Notes: generated by a model from the letters alone, not told the origin. Shown: positions 17,568 to 26,852, numbered from the stretch's first letter. The stretch: DNA of 64,000 nt from Bog-473 sp963719485 (GCA_963719485.1 OY970387.1:3224001-3288000); one strand, 5' to 3'. Translations and numbers: made by a program.

Positions 17568-18659
17568 TCATGCGCTGACGTTGATGGCGGCGCAGTAGGC
17601 GGCCAGGCGTTCGAGGATCTGTTCGGCGCTCTTGGTCCACACGAACGGACGCGGGTTTTCGTTCCAGGTGGCAGCCCAGTCCAAGATGTCGGCGGCCAGC
17701 TCTTTGACGTTGCGATGCGCGGAGCGCTTCAACTTCTTGGTGGTGAGCGCAGAGAACCACCGCTCCACGAGGTTCATCCACGACCCGTACGTCGGGGTGA
17801 AGTGGAAGTGGAACCGGCGGTGACGCAACAACCAGCGGTGGACCTGGGGGGTCTTGTGGGTGGCGAGGTTGTCGAGGATCACGTGCACATCGAGCTCGGC
17901 GGGGACCTCGCGGTTGACCTTGTTCAAGAAGGCGATGAAGTCGGCGCTGGTGTGGGACTTGCGGATGTCGGTGATCACGGTCCCCGTCGCCACATCGAGG
18001 GCGGCGAAGAGGTCGCAGGTGCCGTTGCGCTCGTAGTCGTGGGTGGCCCGGGCCGGGGTAGTGGGCAACATGGGCAGGGTGGGCGCGGTGCGATTGAGCG
18101 CTTGGATCTGGGGTTTCTCGTCGATGGCGAACACGGCGGCGGCCACCGGCGGGCTCATGTAGAGCCCGACGAGATCACGGATCTTTTCCACCAGGTCCGG
18201 GTCGGGCGACACCTTGAAGGAGTCCTCGCGCCAGGGCTTGAGCCCGAAGGCCCGCCAGATCTCTCGCACCGTGGTGTGGCTGATCTTGTGCTTGGCCGCC
18301 AGGGTGCGCGTCGACCAGTGCGTGGCGTCGGGCGGTGCGCTCTCGAGCGTCTCGACCACGACCGCTTCGATCACCTCGTCACCGATGGTGCGCGCCGCTC
18401 CCGGACGTGGGGCGTCGACGAGGCCGTCGAGGCGACCCTCGGCGAAGCGGTTCCGCCACTTGCCTACCGTCACCGGATTACAACCCAGCTCAGCCGCGAT
18501 CTCAGCGTGGGTGGCTCTCCCCGCCGCGCAGGCCAGCACGATCTTGGATCGCAACGCCAGCGCTTGGGACGACGAATGCCGGCGCGCCCAGCGCTCGAGG
18601 GTGGCGCGTTCGTCGGCGCTCAAATTGATCTCGACGGTGGGGCGTCCTCTTCGGGCCAT
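17568..18659 (-). CDS. IS630 family transposase
   Basis: 363 residues. The N-terminal helix-turn-helix region includes ATHAEIAAELGCNPVTVGKWRNR and a second winged part THWSTRTLAAKHKISHTTVREI. The DDE catalytic core has VFAIDEKPQ (first Asp), VHVILDNLATHK (second Asp) and GSWMNLVERWFSAL (Glu). Length and residues match functional IS630 transposases, so it is probably active. It lies wholly within the inverted repeats; its ATG is 75 bp from the right end. Confidence 0.95.
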   Translation of the reverse strand: MARRGRPTVEINLSADERATLERWARRHSSSQALALRSKIVLACAAGRATHAEIAAELGCNPVTVGKWRNRFAEGRLDGLVDAPRPGAARTIGDEVIEAVVVETLESAPPDATHWSTRTLAAKHKISHTTVREIWRAFGLKPWREDSFKVSPDPDLVEKIRDLVGLYMSPPVAAAVFAIDEKPQIQALNRTAPTLPMLPTTPARATHDYERNGTCDLFAALDVATGTVITDIRKSHTSADFIAFLNKVNREVPAELDVHVILDNLATHKTPQVHRWLLRHRRFHFHFTPTYGSWMNLVERWFSALTTKKLKRSAHRNVKELAADILDWAATWNENPRPFVWTKSAEQILERLAAYCAAINVSA

Positions 18660-18734
18660 GGCGTTCCTCCGATGTTGGCGTATAACACCGGACCAACGCG
18701 GCCCAACCGAGAAAATTCCCGTTCAGCCAATATT

Positions 18735-18763
18735 TCTTGGCGGTTCAACTTTCCAGGACACTA
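18735..18763 (-). repeat. IS630 terminal inverted repeat, right
   Basis: Reverse complement begins TAGTGTCCTGGAAAGTTGAA, matching the left end with two substitutions over the first 20 bases and ending on the target TA. Confidence 0.85.
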
Positions 18764-18836
18764 GGACGTGGTCAAACAATGGTTTTTGGCGACTTCAAAT
18801 GCCCCGGTCCATACCTATCGAGGACACGACGTCGGG

Positions 18837-19766
18837 TCAGGCGCGCGCGAACCAGGCCACCGTTCGGGCCAAGCCATCTTCGAATGAGGTCTGGGCGCTC
18901 CAGCCCAGTTCGGCGCGGGCCAACGTGCAATCCGCCCGGCTCCGGCGCACGTCCCCGGCCCGCGTTTCGACGTGGTGCGGCGCCACGGAGACGCCGAGCA
19001 GTCGCTCGAGAATGGCCAGCAGCTCCATGAGCGAGTGTTCCCCCTCGGCGGCCACGTTGTAGGCGCGCCCTGCGCACACCTCGGCCGCCGCGCCCGCGGC
19101 GGCCACGAAGGCCGCAACGGTGTCGTCCACGTAGGTGAAGTCCCGGCTCTGGAGCCCGTCACCGTGGACCTCGGGGGAGCGGCCCGAACGGAGCGCGTCG
19201 ATGAAGATCGGGATGACCGCGGCGTACTGGCTGTCGGGGCGCTGGCGCGGGCCGAACACGTTGAAGGGGCGGATCGACACGGTCTCCAGACCGTGCAGCT
19301 CCCAGTAGACCCGGGCGTAGTGCTCGCCGGCCAGCTTGGAGACGGCATAGGGCGAACGGGGGAGCAGGGGCGCCGATTCGGGCGTCGGGGTCACCGCGGC
19401 ACCGCCGTAGACCGACGAGGACGACGTGGAGACCACCCGCCGCACGCCGGCCTGGCGCGAGGCCTCCAGCACCGTCAGCGTCCCGTGGGTGTTGGCCCGG
19501 TCCGACTCCAGGGGCTCCTGTACCGATCGCAGCACGGCGCGCGCCGCCGCCAGGTGGAACACCACCTCCACCCCTTCGACCGCGGCAGCCACGACGTCGG
19601 GGTCGGCCACGTCACCCTCGACCAGGCGCGCCTTGGCGTTGAGGTTCGCGCGGTGGCCCGTGCTCAAGTCGTCGAGCACCACCACCTCGTGGGCATCCTC
19701 ACCGACGAGCGCGTCGACCAGGTTCGAACCGATGAAACCGGCACCGCCGGTGACGAGGACACGCAT
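18837..19766 (-). CDS. NAD-dependent sugar epimerase/dehydratase (GalE-like)
   Basis: 309 residues, extended SDR. VLVTGGAGFIGSNLVDAL at the N-terminus binds NAD. STSSSVYGG and YAVSKLAGEHY give the catalytic Ser/Thr and YxxxK, with IRPFNVFGPRQ binding the substrate. It probably interconverts UDP-hexoses (glucose/galactose or a uronate) for the glycan made by this locus. Start ATG fixed by the GGAGFIG motif at residue 7. Upstream of it is the fusA2 gene on the same strand; downstream is the insertion sequence. Confidence 0.92.
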   Translation of the reverse strand: MRVLVTGGAGFIGSNLVDALVGEDAHEVVVLDDLSTGHRANLNAKARLVEGDVADPDVVAAAVEGVEVVFHLAAARAVLRSVQEPLESDRANTHGTLTVLEASRQAGVRRVVSTSSSSVYGGAAVTPTPESAPLLPRSPYAVSKLAGEHYARVYWELHGLETVSIRPFNVFGPRQRPDSQYAAVIPIFIDALRSGRSPEVHGDGLQSRDFTYVDDTVAAFVAAAGAAAEVCAGRAYNVAAEGEHSLMELLAILERLLGVSVAPHHVETRAGDVRRSRADCTLARAELGWSAQTSFEDGLARTVAWFARA

Positions 19767-19871
19767 CGCTGCAGTCTGCCCGCTCTGACCAGGCAGGGCG
19801 GGGAACCCCCGGGCCGGCCGCCGGTGCGTCGTCGCCGCCGCCGGGGCAGCTCGGCCTCCTGATTGAGGTAA

Positions 19872-21965
19872 TCAGCCCTCGCTCTTGGCGAGGGATCCCA
19901 GAAGATGCTCGGGGACCGCGTCGTAGTGGTCGTAGGTCGTCGTGAAGAAGCCCCGACCGCCGGTGATGGCGCGGAGGTCCACCGCGTAGCGGGTGATCTC
20001 GGCGGTCGGCACCGTGGCCACCACGGTCTGGAAGCCCTCCAGGTCAGCCGCGTCGGTGCCGACGATGCGGGCCCGTCGGGAGGTGAGGTCGCCCATCACG
20101 TCGCCCTGGCACTCGTCGGGGACGGTGACCTCGAGCCTCGAGATCGGCTCCAGCACGATCGGCCCCGCCTCGGCCATGGCGGTCCGGATCGCGAGCGCCG
20201 CGGCCATCTTGAAGCTCACCTCGTTGGAGTCGACGGAGTGCGCCTTGCCGTCGTCGACGGTGACGGCCACGTCCACGATCGGGTAGCCGTAGACACCGCC
20301 CTGCTCGAAGGTCTCGAGCACGCCCTTCTCGACCGCCGGGATGTACTGGCGGGGGATCGCCCCGCCGACGACCTCGTCGCGGAAGGCGAACCCCTCCCCA
20401 CGGGCCAGCGGCTCGAGGCGCAGGTGGCACACGCCGAACTGGCCGTGCCCGCCCGACTGCTTCTTGTGCTTGCCCTCGGCCTCGGCTGTCTTGGTGATCG
20501 TCTCGCGGTAGGGGATGCGCAACTCCTCGCGCTCGACGTGCACGTTGCACTTGCGCTCCAGGCGCTCGACGGTGACCGCCAGGTGCACCTCGCCGCTGAC
20601 CCCGAGGATCGTCTGGTGCGTCTCGTCGTCGCGGGCGACCGTCAGCGACGGGTCCTCGTCGCACATGCGCTGCAGCGCGGACATCAGCTTGTCGTCGTCG
20701 GCCCGGGTGGCCGGCTTGACCGCCACCTGCAGCGCCGGCGTCGGCAGCGTCGGCGGCTCCACCACAACGGGTTGGCCTTTGGGGGCGAGGGTGTCGCCGG
20801 TGCGGGTCCCGTTCAAGCGGGGGATGGCGACGAAGTCGCCCGCGGCGACGCTCGTGGCCGGTGCCGTGGCGTGGCCGGCGATGCTCTGCAGCGCGTGCAG
20901 GCGCTCCTCTTCCCGCGTGCGCGTGTTGACGAGGACGGCGTCGGGTTGGAGGGTGCCCGAGACCACCTTGCAGAGGGACATCTTGCCGGTGTGGCCGTCG
21001 TTGAAGGTCTTGGTCACCGTGAGGAGGGTCAGGCCGCTCGGGTCGCAGGGGATCTCGGTCGTCTCGGTGCCCGCGCTGGCCAGGATCGGCGGCCGTGACC
21101 CCGGGCTGGGGCAGAGCTCCTCAATCAGCCGAGCCAGCCGATCGACGCCCACTCCGCTGGCGGCCGAACAGCACAGGACCGGGAACACGCTGGCCGAGGC
21201 GACGCCGCCGGCCAGGCTCTTCTCGAGCTCGGCGTAGTCGAGCGTCTCGCCGTTGAGGTAGCGCTCCATGAGGTCGTCGTCACCGACCACGATGCCCTCG
21301 ACCAACTGCTCGTGCACGACGTGCTCCTCGTCGACGAGGTCGTCGGGGATGGGCCCCTCGTGACCGATCGGGGGCACGGTGCCGTCGACCGGCGCGCCGG
21401 CGTGGGAAATGTCGTAGTGGGTGGCGGTGTCGTCGAGGAGGTCGATCACGCCGTGGAAGTCGGCCTCGTGCCCGATGGGCAGCTCCACCGGCGCCACGCC
21501 GGCGCCGAAGGAGGTCCGGATCTCGGCCAGGGTCCGGTCGAAGTCGGCCCGCTCCCGGTCCAGCTTGTTGATGACGATCACCCGCGGCACGCCGAGCCGG
21601 GCGGCGGCCCGCCAGGCATCCTCGGTCTGGGCCTGCACCCCGTCGGTCGCGCTCACCACGACGACGGCCAGGTCGACGTTCGCCAGCGCCGTGACCATCT
21701 CGCCGGCGAAGTCGGCGTAGCCCGGGGTGTCGAGGAGGTTGACCTTGACCCCGTTGACCGTGAAGGGGGCGAGGCTGGTCGAGAGGGACAGCTGGCGCGC
21801 CACCTCCTCGGCCTCGAAGTCCATGACGGTGCTGCCCTTCTCGACTGATCCCCGCCGCGCGATGGATCCGGTGGCGGCCAGGAGCGCCTCGGCGAGCGTG
21901 GTCTTGCCGGCTCCGTGATGGCCGACGAGGGCGACGTTGCGGATAGCGGTCGGGTCGTGTGGCAC
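19872..21965 (-). CDS. fusA2: Elongation factor G-like protein EF-G2
   Basis: 697 residues. The GTPase domain has GHHGAGKTTLAEAL (G1), DTPGYADF (G3) and INKLDRERADF (G4), followed by EF-G domains II-V (for example GHGQFGVCHLRLEPL and RQYIPAVEKGV). The altered G1 (GHHGAGKT instead of GHVDHGKT) and shorter length are typical of the EF-G2 paralogue of actinobacteria, whose GTPase and role in translocation are debated. A GTG start lies five bases after GGAGG. Confidence 0.92.
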   Translation of the reverse strand: MPHDPTAIRNVALVGHHGAGKTTLAEALLAATGSIARRGSVEKGSTVMDFEAEEVARQLSLSTSLAPFTVNGVKVNLLDTPGYADFAGEMVTALANVDLAVVVVSATDGVQAQTEDAWRAAARLGVPRVIVINKLDRERADFDRTLAEIRTSFGAGVAPVELPIGHEADFHGVIDLLDDTATHYDISHAGAPVDGTVPPIGHEGPIPDDLVDEEHVVHEQLVEGIVVGDDDLMERYLNGETLDYAELEKSLAGGVASASVFPVLCCSAASGVGVDRLARLIEELCPSPGSRPPILASAGTETTEIPCDPSGLTLLTVTKTFNDGHTGKMSLCKVVSGTLQPDAVLVNTRTREEERLHALQSIAGHATAPATSVAAGDFVAIPRLNGTRTGDTLAPKGQPVVVEPPTLPTPALQVAVKPATRADDDKLMSALQRMCDEDPSLTVARDDETHQTILGVSGEVHLAVTVERLERKCNVHVEREELRIPYRETITKTAEAEGKHKKQSGGHGQFGVCHLRLEPLARGEGFAFRDEVVGGAIPRQYIPAVEKGVLETFEQGGVYGYPIVDVAVTVDDGKAHSVDSNEVSFKMAAALAIRTAMAEAGPIVLEPISRLEVTVPDECQGDVMGDLTSRRARIVGTDAADLEGFQTVVATVPTAEITRYAVDLRAITGGRGFFTTTYDHYDAVPEHLLGSLAKSEG

Positions 21966-22082
21966 CTGGTCCTCCGTCCTCCGTCCGTTCAGGTGGGCCT
22001 GAACCGGCTCGTTGGATCCGAGTGTACGGCCCCCCGTGGAGCGCCGCTCGGGCGCCCTCTTCAGGGGTGCGACCGGTTCCGC

Positions 22083-22928
22083 TCAGCCCGGGTCCGACCC
22101 CGGTTCCTTGCCGGCGGCGTCATGCGGTTCCGACCGCGCCGCCAGCGCGGCGTCGTATTCGTGGCGGACCGCGAAACGGATGAAGAGGCCGATTGTGTCC
22201 ACGAGGAGCAGCCACACGGCCCTGAGCGAGATCGTGCTCCCGAATCGATGCTCGATGCGGACCGGGGCCTCGACGATCCGGGTGTAGCCGAGCCGGCGCG
22301 CGAGCACGAGCAGCTCGAGATCGAGGGCGAACCGGCTCTCGCGCAGGAGCGGGAGGACGTCGGCGATGACCCGGCGGTCCACCAGCTTGATCCCGACCTG
22401 AGTGTCCTTGACGCGCAGTCGGAAGAGGAGCGCGATGAGGTGCTGGTACCCCCACGAGTACAGGTGGCGCAGGGGCGGGTAGTGCACGGAAGAGTCGGGG
22501 TGGCGCTTGCTCCCGATGATGATGTCGGGCTCCATCGACTGCATGATGGAGACGAAGGGCGCGAGCAGCTCGGGGGAGATGTCGCCGTCCGCGTCGATGA
22601 AGCCGAGATAGCGTCCCCGCCCCATGCCGAGCCCGGCTCGCAGCGCGTGTCCCTTGCCGACGTTCGTGGCGAACGTCACGCGGCGGACCACGTTCTCGGG
22701 GAAGCCCTCGAGCGTGAACGGGCTGCCGTCGGTGGAGCCGTCCGACACCGCGATGATCTCGAAGGTCATGCCCGACGCCGCCAGCACCCGGACCATGTCG
22801 TCGACCGTGGTGCGCAGGCGGTCCCCCGGGTTGTAGTACGGAACGACGATGGAGACGTCGAGAGTGGGATCGGGGAGCACGCTCCGCCGCGCTCCCGCAC
22901 TCCTCGGCTCGGACACCGGCACCATCAC
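22083..22928 (-). CDS. Polyprenyl-phosphate-type GT2 (DPM/DPG synthase-like)
   Basis: 281 residues. VSIVVPYYNPGDRLRTTVDDM, IIAVSDGSTDGS and GRYLGFIDADGDISPELL provide the GT-A donor site and DAD metal motif. VKDTQVGIKLVDRRV and RIVEAPVRIEHRFGSTI are typical of enzymes that load glucose or mannose onto polyprenyl phosphate. A single hydrophobic stretch, RAVWLLLVDTIGLFIRFAV, near the C-terminus could anchor it to the membrane. Start GTG at 22928 or ATG three bases later. Confidence 0.88.
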   Translation of the reverse strand: MMVPVSEPRSAGARRSVLPDPTLDVSIVVPYYNPGDRLRTTVDDMVRVLAASGMTFEIIAVSDGSTDGSPFTLEGFPENVVRRVTFATNVGKGHALRAGLGMGRGRYLGFIDADGDISPELLAPFVSIMQSMEPDIIIGSKRHPDSSVHYPPLRHLYSWGYQHLIALLFRLRVKDTQVGIKLVDRRVIADVLPLLRESRFALDLELLVLARRLGYTRIVEAPVRIEHRFGSTISLRAVWLLLVDTIGLFIRFAVRHEYDAALAARSEPHDAAGKEPGSDPG

Positions 22929-23002
22929 CTCACGTGAGTCCCCGCGTCCCCGCGTGGGAATCTCGGTTGGCGAGGCTACCCGACGGTCCCGTCCGGCCAG
23001 TG

Positions 23003-23482
23003 TCAGAAGGCCGCCCCGCCGCCCGCGCTGCTGTTGCCGGTGGTGCCGCTGCCGCTGGTGCTCTTCGAGCCGCTGCTCGTCGTCACTGTCCGTGCCGCGC
23101 TGACGACGATGTTCATGTTCATGCCCAGCATCTTGTGTCCCGGCACGGGGCAGAAGACGTCGTAGGCACCTTTCTTGAAGGTCACCGTGAGCTTGGTGGT
23201 CTGCCCCGGACCGATGTTCTTCGAGGTCGCATTGGACAGGCCCGGTCCCGTGATGGCGAGCGCGTGGGTCGTCTGGCCCTTGTTCTCGACCACGAAGACG
23301 TACCGGCCCGCCGTGAACATCTTCTTGGATAGCGCGATGTGGAAGTCGGTCTCGACGGCCTTGACGGTGGTGGTGCTCGTGGCGGCCCCGGCTGGCCCTG
23401 TCGTCACGGCCTCGAGGGAGGCGACGGCGGCTCCGGAGGCGGCGACGAGCGCGGCCAGCACGGCGGTTCGGATGGAGTGCAT
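23003..23482 (-). CDS. Exported cupredoxin-like protein
   Basis: 159 residues. An N-terminal signal peptide (TAVLAALVAASGAAVASLEA) is followed by a plastocyanin-like beta-sandwich. Type 1 copper ligands are visible as TTHALAITGPG (His) and the C-terminal loop CPVPGHKMLGM (Cys, His, Met). A Ser/Gly/Thr-rich tail of about 25 residues follows. It probably carries electrons or binds copper outside the membrane. An in-frame ATG at 23500 is an alternative start; AAGGA precedes the ATG at 23482. Confidence 0.85.
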   Translation of the reverse strand: MHSIRTAVLAALVAASGAAVASLEAVTTGPAGAATSTTTVKAVETDFHIALSKKMFTAGRYVFVVENKGQTTHALAITGPGLSNATSKNIGPGQTTKLTVTFKKGAYDVFCPVPGHKMLGMNMNIVVSAARTVTTSSGSKSTSGSGTTGNSSAGGGAAF

Positions 23483-23697
23483 GGGGTCCTTTGCGATCAT
23501 TTGTTGCCCTGATGTCACCTGGCTGGTGTCACCGAGGTGGGTACGGTGCAGGGAGCGTCCGGGATTGACCCGGCGGGCCGGTCCCCGGCCGTGACCAGGA
23601 GTTCGAACGGGTTGGGGGCACGGCCGGCCGCCCGGACGGCTCGCCCAACGGCGGTGGCGCCCGGCGGAAGGGCCCCCAGGTTTTGGGGACCGGATGG

Positions 23698-23703
23698 TAA
23701 ACT
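23698..23703 (+). promoter_or_regulatory. Candidate -10 of the PIM operon
   Basis: TAAACT is an AT-rich island in a 250-bp GC-rich gap and fits the TANNNT pattern, 52 bp before the preferred start of the phosphatidyltransferase. No convincing -35 was found, so this is tentative. Confidence 0.3.
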
Positions 23704-23755
23704 CATGGCGACAGCGCCGGAACCCTGTCCCGGGCCGCGCACGACGAGGAGCTTC

Positions 23756-24613
23756 ATGTTCGACGGTCGTTGGCGAACCTCCGTCGACCGGACCACCGGT
23801 CCGGTCGCCGAGACGCTTCACCGCCATGGCATCACCGCTGATGTGCTCACCGCGACCGGCCTCGTGTCGGCCACGGCCACGGCCGTCCTGGTGGCGACGG
23901 GCCACCTGCACCTCGCCATCATCTTCCTGATCATCACGGGCCTGCACGATTTGCTCGACGGCCCCGTCGCCAAGGCGGCCGGCACGGCTTCGGTCCGCGG
24001 TGCCTTCTTCGACTCGGTCACCGACCGCATCGCCGATGCCGTGCTGATGTTCGGCTGCGCCTGGTACCTGCTGGGCCGGGGCGACGGACGTCTCGCGTTG
24101 CTGCCCATGGCCATCCTGGCCGTGACCGCGCTCGTCTCCTACGAGCGGGCCAAGGCGGAGTCGCTCGGCCTCTCGGCCAAGGGCGGACTCATGGAGCGCG
24201 GTGAGCGGATGTTCCTTCTGGGCGTGGGCTTCCTGAGCGCCGCGATCTTCGTGCCGGTGCTCTGGATCCTGCTCGTCCTCATCTCGTTCACCGCCATCTC
24301 CCGCTTCGTCAAGGTGTGGAACGCCGCGTCCGGGCGCGACGCCGTCATCCGGCGCCGGATCGAAGCCTGGCGTGAGGGGCGCGTCGATTCGCGCTGGCGG
24401 GCCTGGCGTGAGGCTCGCGAGTCCACCGGCGTGCCCCGCCGTGAGCTGGCCCGGACCACCGGCGCGCCGGTGGGGCGCTGGCGGGCCCGCCGCCAGGAGT
24501 CCTTGAGCAGCCGCTCGGGCCGGACCCTCCGGGAGCGCCGACGCGCCGCCCGCGGGCATCCGGAGAGCACCAGCGCCCGCCGCGCCACCCGCCGCAGCCC
24601 GCCTGCGTCCTGA
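23756..24613 (+). CDS. pgsA: CDP-alcohol phosphatidyltransferase, probable PI-phosphate synthase
   Basis: 285 residues. The family motif is present as DGPVAKAAGTASVRGAFFD then SVTD, with Lys replacing the usual Arg of DGxxAR. Five or so membrane helices follow. In actinobacteria the enzyme of this position joins inositol phosphate to CDP-diacylglycerol, the first step to phosphatidylinositol mannosides. The gene is followed by an LpxL-type acyltransferase and PimA, the order seen in mycobacteria. A basic, Arg-rich C-terminal tail of about 100 residues is unusual. ATG is five bases after GAGGAG; an ATG at 23704 would add 17 residues. Confidence 0.88.
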   Translation: MFDGRWRTSVDRTTGPVAETLHRHGITADVLTATGLVSATATAVLVATGHLHLAIIFLIITGLHDLLDGPVAKAAGTASVRGAFFDSVTDRIADAVLMFGCAWYLLGRGDGRLALLPMAILAVTALVSYERAKAESLGLSAKGGLMERGERMFLLGVGFLSAAIFVPVLWILLVLISFTAISRFVKVWNAASGRDAVIRRRIEAWREGRVDSRWRAWREARESTGVPRRELARTTGAPVGRWRARRQESLSSRSGRTLRERRRAARGHPESTSARRATRRSPPAS

Positions 24614-24649
24614 TCCTGTCCTGCGGGCTTTCAGCGTTCTGAGTCCCGA

Positions 24650-25567
24650 GTGAACGTCACGCGCTGGCGCGCCAAGGTGAGCTCCCTCACGTACCGGGGC
24701 CTCGGCGCCGCCATGGCGCATGTGCCGGAGCCGGTGGCGGAAGGCGCCGCACGCGCCGTGGCCCGGGCCATGACGCTGCGGGCCAGTCCCGCCCTTGCCA
24801 TGGGCGAGCACCACATGCATCGCGTGCTGGCCAGCGAGTGCCCCGACGGTGTGGCACCTGATCCGGACCTCGTGCGGCGTTGGAGCAGACGCACCTTCGA
24901 CTCCTATGCGCGCTACTGGTGCGACGGCGCCCGGCTGCCCTACGAGAACGAGGTCGGCGTGCGGGCCCGCTGGCAACTCCTGCAGGGCGAAGAGCACCTC
25001 CGCGCCGCCATCGACCGCGGGCGCGGCGTCGTGATGGCGCTGCCCCACGTCGGCAGTTGGGAGTGGGGCGGCTACTGGCTGGGTCTCGAGGGCATGCCCA
25101 TGACGGCCATCGTGGAGCGACTCGAGCCCGAGGAGCTCTTCGAGTGGTTCGTGGCGAAACGCGCGGCCATGGGGCTGACCGCAGTGCCGCTGGGCGAGGG
25201 ATCGAGCTCGGCGCTGCTGCGGGCGCTGAAGAACAACGGCATCGCCGGCCTGGTCAGTGACCGGGACATGGTCGGGAACGGGGTGGAGGTCGAGTTCTTC
25301 GGGGAGAAGACCACCTTGCCTGCGGGGGCCGCCACCTTGGCGCTGCGCACCGGGGCCCCCCTGCTCCCCGTCGTCGTCTACTCAGGCCCGGGGAATTGGC
25401 ACACTGGCGTGGTGCACGCGCCGCTCGACACCACCCGCCGCGGCCGGATGCGCGACGACATCGCGCGGTTGACCCAGGATCTGGCCACGACGTTCGAGTA
25501 CGACATCCGCGCCCGCCCCGAGCAGTGGCACCTCTTCCAGCCGAACTGGCCGAGCGATCCCCGATGA
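24650..25567 (+). CDS. Phosphatidylinositol mannoside acyltransferase (PatA-like)
   Basis: 305 residues of the LpxL/HtrB acyltransferase family. The catalytic HX4E is HVGSWE in VVMALPHVGSWEWGGYWL. GIAGLVSDRDMVGNGVEVEFFG and GAATLALRTGAPLLPVVVY match the donor and acceptor regions. It should acylate a mannose of PIM at the cytoplasmic membrane face. It sits between the PIP synthase and PimA genes, with 36 and 7 bp gaps, so one transcript is expected. GTG start. Confidence 0.9.
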   Translation: MNVTRWRAKVSSLTYRGLGAAMAHVPEPVAEGAARAVARAMTLRASPALAMGEHHMHRVLASECPDGVAPDPDLVRRWSRRTFDSYARYWCDGARLPYENEVGVRARWQLLQGEEHLRAAIDRGRGVVMALPHVGSWEWGGYWLGLEGMPMTAIVERLEPEELFEWFVAKRAAMGLTAVPLGEGSSSALLRALKNNGIAGLVSDRDMVGNGVEVEFFGEKTTLPAGAATLALRTGAPLLPVVVYSGPGNWHTGVVHAPLDTTRRGRMRDDIARLTQDLATTFEYDIRARPEQWHLFQPNWPSDPR

Positions 25568-25574
25568 GTCCCCG

Positions 25575-26702
25575 ATGAGGATCGCCATGCTCTCGCCGTA
25601 CTCACTCTCGCGTCCGGGTGGGGTGCAGGGACAGGTGATCGGCCTGTCGCGCTCGTTGCGCGTCCTTGGTCACGACGTCACCGTGGTGGCGCCGGCGAGC
25701 GACCACGAAGCGGTGCCCGCCGCCGTCGGGCCGCACTTCGTCATCGGCAGCCCCACGGCGCTCCACTCGAACGGGTCGGTGGCCCCGGTGGCGCTCTGGC
25801 CGACGGCGGCGGCGCGCGCCGAACGCTTCGTGCGCACCGGTGGCTTCGACGTCGTGCACATCCACGAGCCCTTGGCGCCGATGGCGGCTTACGGCCTCGT
25901 CCTGACCGCGCCGCTCCCGATGGTCGGCACGTACCACCGGGCCGGGGTGAGCCGGTGGGTACCCGTCCTCAAGCCGCTGGCTGCACTGGTGGGGCGCCGC
26001 ATGCAGATCCGGGTGGCGGTCTCCGAGGCGGCGCGCGAGACGGGCCTGCGCTCGGGCGGCGGTAGCTTCGAGGTGTTGTTCAACGGCGTGGAGACGGATC
26101 GCTTCGAGTCGGCGCCGGCGCTGCGCGACGACGAGGGCCGCCCGGCTGTCCTGTTCCTCGGTCGCCACGAGCAACGCAAGGGGCTCAACGTTCTCCTCGA
26201 CGCGTTCGCGCAGCTCGAGAGGCCAGCCGTCCTGTGGGTCGCCGGCGACGGGCCCGAGACCGAGGTGCAGCGGCGGCGCTACCCCGAGTCGGACCGGGTG
26301 CGCTGGCTGGGCCTGCTGAGCGACGAGGAGGTGGCGGCCCGGCTGGCGCGGGCGGACGTGCTGTGCGCGCCGTCGCTGCAGGGCGAGTCCTTCGGGATGG
26401 TGCTCCTCGAAGGCATGGCGGCAGGGTGCGCGGTGGTGGCCTCCGACATCGAGGGCTACCGCACGGCTTCCGGCGGTCACGCCGCCCTGGTCCCGCCCGG
26501 TGACGCCGCCGCGTTGGCTCGTTCGCTCGGGATCGCGCTGGCCGATGTCGCCGAGGGCACCGGGCAGTCGTCCCCCGAGGCGCGCAAGGCGGCGAGGGAA
26601 TACGCCCAGGCCTGGTCGATGGACACCCTGGCCGAGCGCTACCTCGACGTCTACGCGCGGGCGATCGCGGGCTTCGGCTCCAGGCGTGAGGGCCTCGCCT
26701 GA
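25575..26702 (+). CDS. pimA: Phosphatidylinositol alpha-mannosyltransferase
   Basis: 375 residues, GT4 with GT-B fold. MRIAMLSPYSLSRPGGVQGQ is the classic PimA N-terminus that binds GDP-mannose and the lipid acceptor. FDVVHIHEPLAPMAAY, VGTYHRAG, FLGRHEQRKGLNVLLDAF and CAPSLQGESFGMVLLEGMAAG (EX7E) complete the match. It transfers the first mannose to phosphatidylinositol. The ATG is seven bases after the acyltransferase stop. Confidence 0.92.
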   Translation: MRIAMLSPYSLSRPGGVQGQVIGLSRSLRVLGHDVTVVAPASDHEAVPAAVGPHFVIGSPTALHSNGSVAPVALWPTAAARAERFVRTGGFDVVHIHEPLAPMAAYGLVLTAPLPMVGTYHRAGVSRWVPVLKPLAALVGRRMQIRVAVSEAARETGLRSGGGSFEVLFNGVETDRFESAPALRDDEGRPAVLFLGRHEQRKGLNVLLDAFAQLERPAVLWVAGDGPETEVQRRRYPESDRVRWLGLLSDEEVAARLARADVLCAPSLQGESFGMVLLEGMAAGCAVVASDIEGYRTASGGHAALVPPGDAAALARSLGIALADVAEGTGQSSPEARKAAREYAQAWSMDTLAERYLDVYARAIAGFGSRREGLA

Positions 26703-26744
26703 CTGGGTGAGCACGGGTGGGCGGGAAACATCGGGCGACGTCTG

Positions 26745-26778
26745 CCCAGACTATAAACAGAGTGGTTTAGAGTCTGGG
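26745..26778. terminator. Hairpin after pimA (terminator or operator)
   Basis: CCCAGACT and AGTCTGGG, then TAAAC and GTTTA, form a 14-bp stem with one A/G mismatch and a six-base loop. It lies 43 bp after the pimA stop and 75 bp before the M48 gene. There is no clear U-run, and the AT-rich core contrasts with its surroundings, so an operator role is also possible. Confidence 0.5.
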
Positions 26779-26852
26779 GTATTCTCGCCGGCGCGCTGCG
26801 GTCGCCCCTTACATCAGCGGGTGACCCGGCAGGCCGTAGGCTGCTGGGCCTG

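Larger units (their letters stand above)
17530..18763 (-). mobile_element. IS630-type insertion sequence, apparently complete
   Basis: The element is bounded by TA dinucleotides at 17530-17531 and 18762-18763, as expected for IS630/Tc1-type insertion at TA. Its ends are imperfect inverted repeats of about 29 bp, beginning TAGTGTCC, with four to five mismatches. It encodes a single full-length transposase on the minus strand. It sits between the methyltransferase and the epimerase of the polysaccharide locus, without obvious damage to either. Confidence 0.88.

Noticed and set aside
17715..18764. Plus-strand open frames over the IS element
   Set aside because: Antisense to an intact transposase.
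23003..25048. 681-codon reading of the cupredoxin gene
   Set aside because: Only the last 159 codons look like protein (signal peptide plus copper site); the rest is antisense to the PIM operon.
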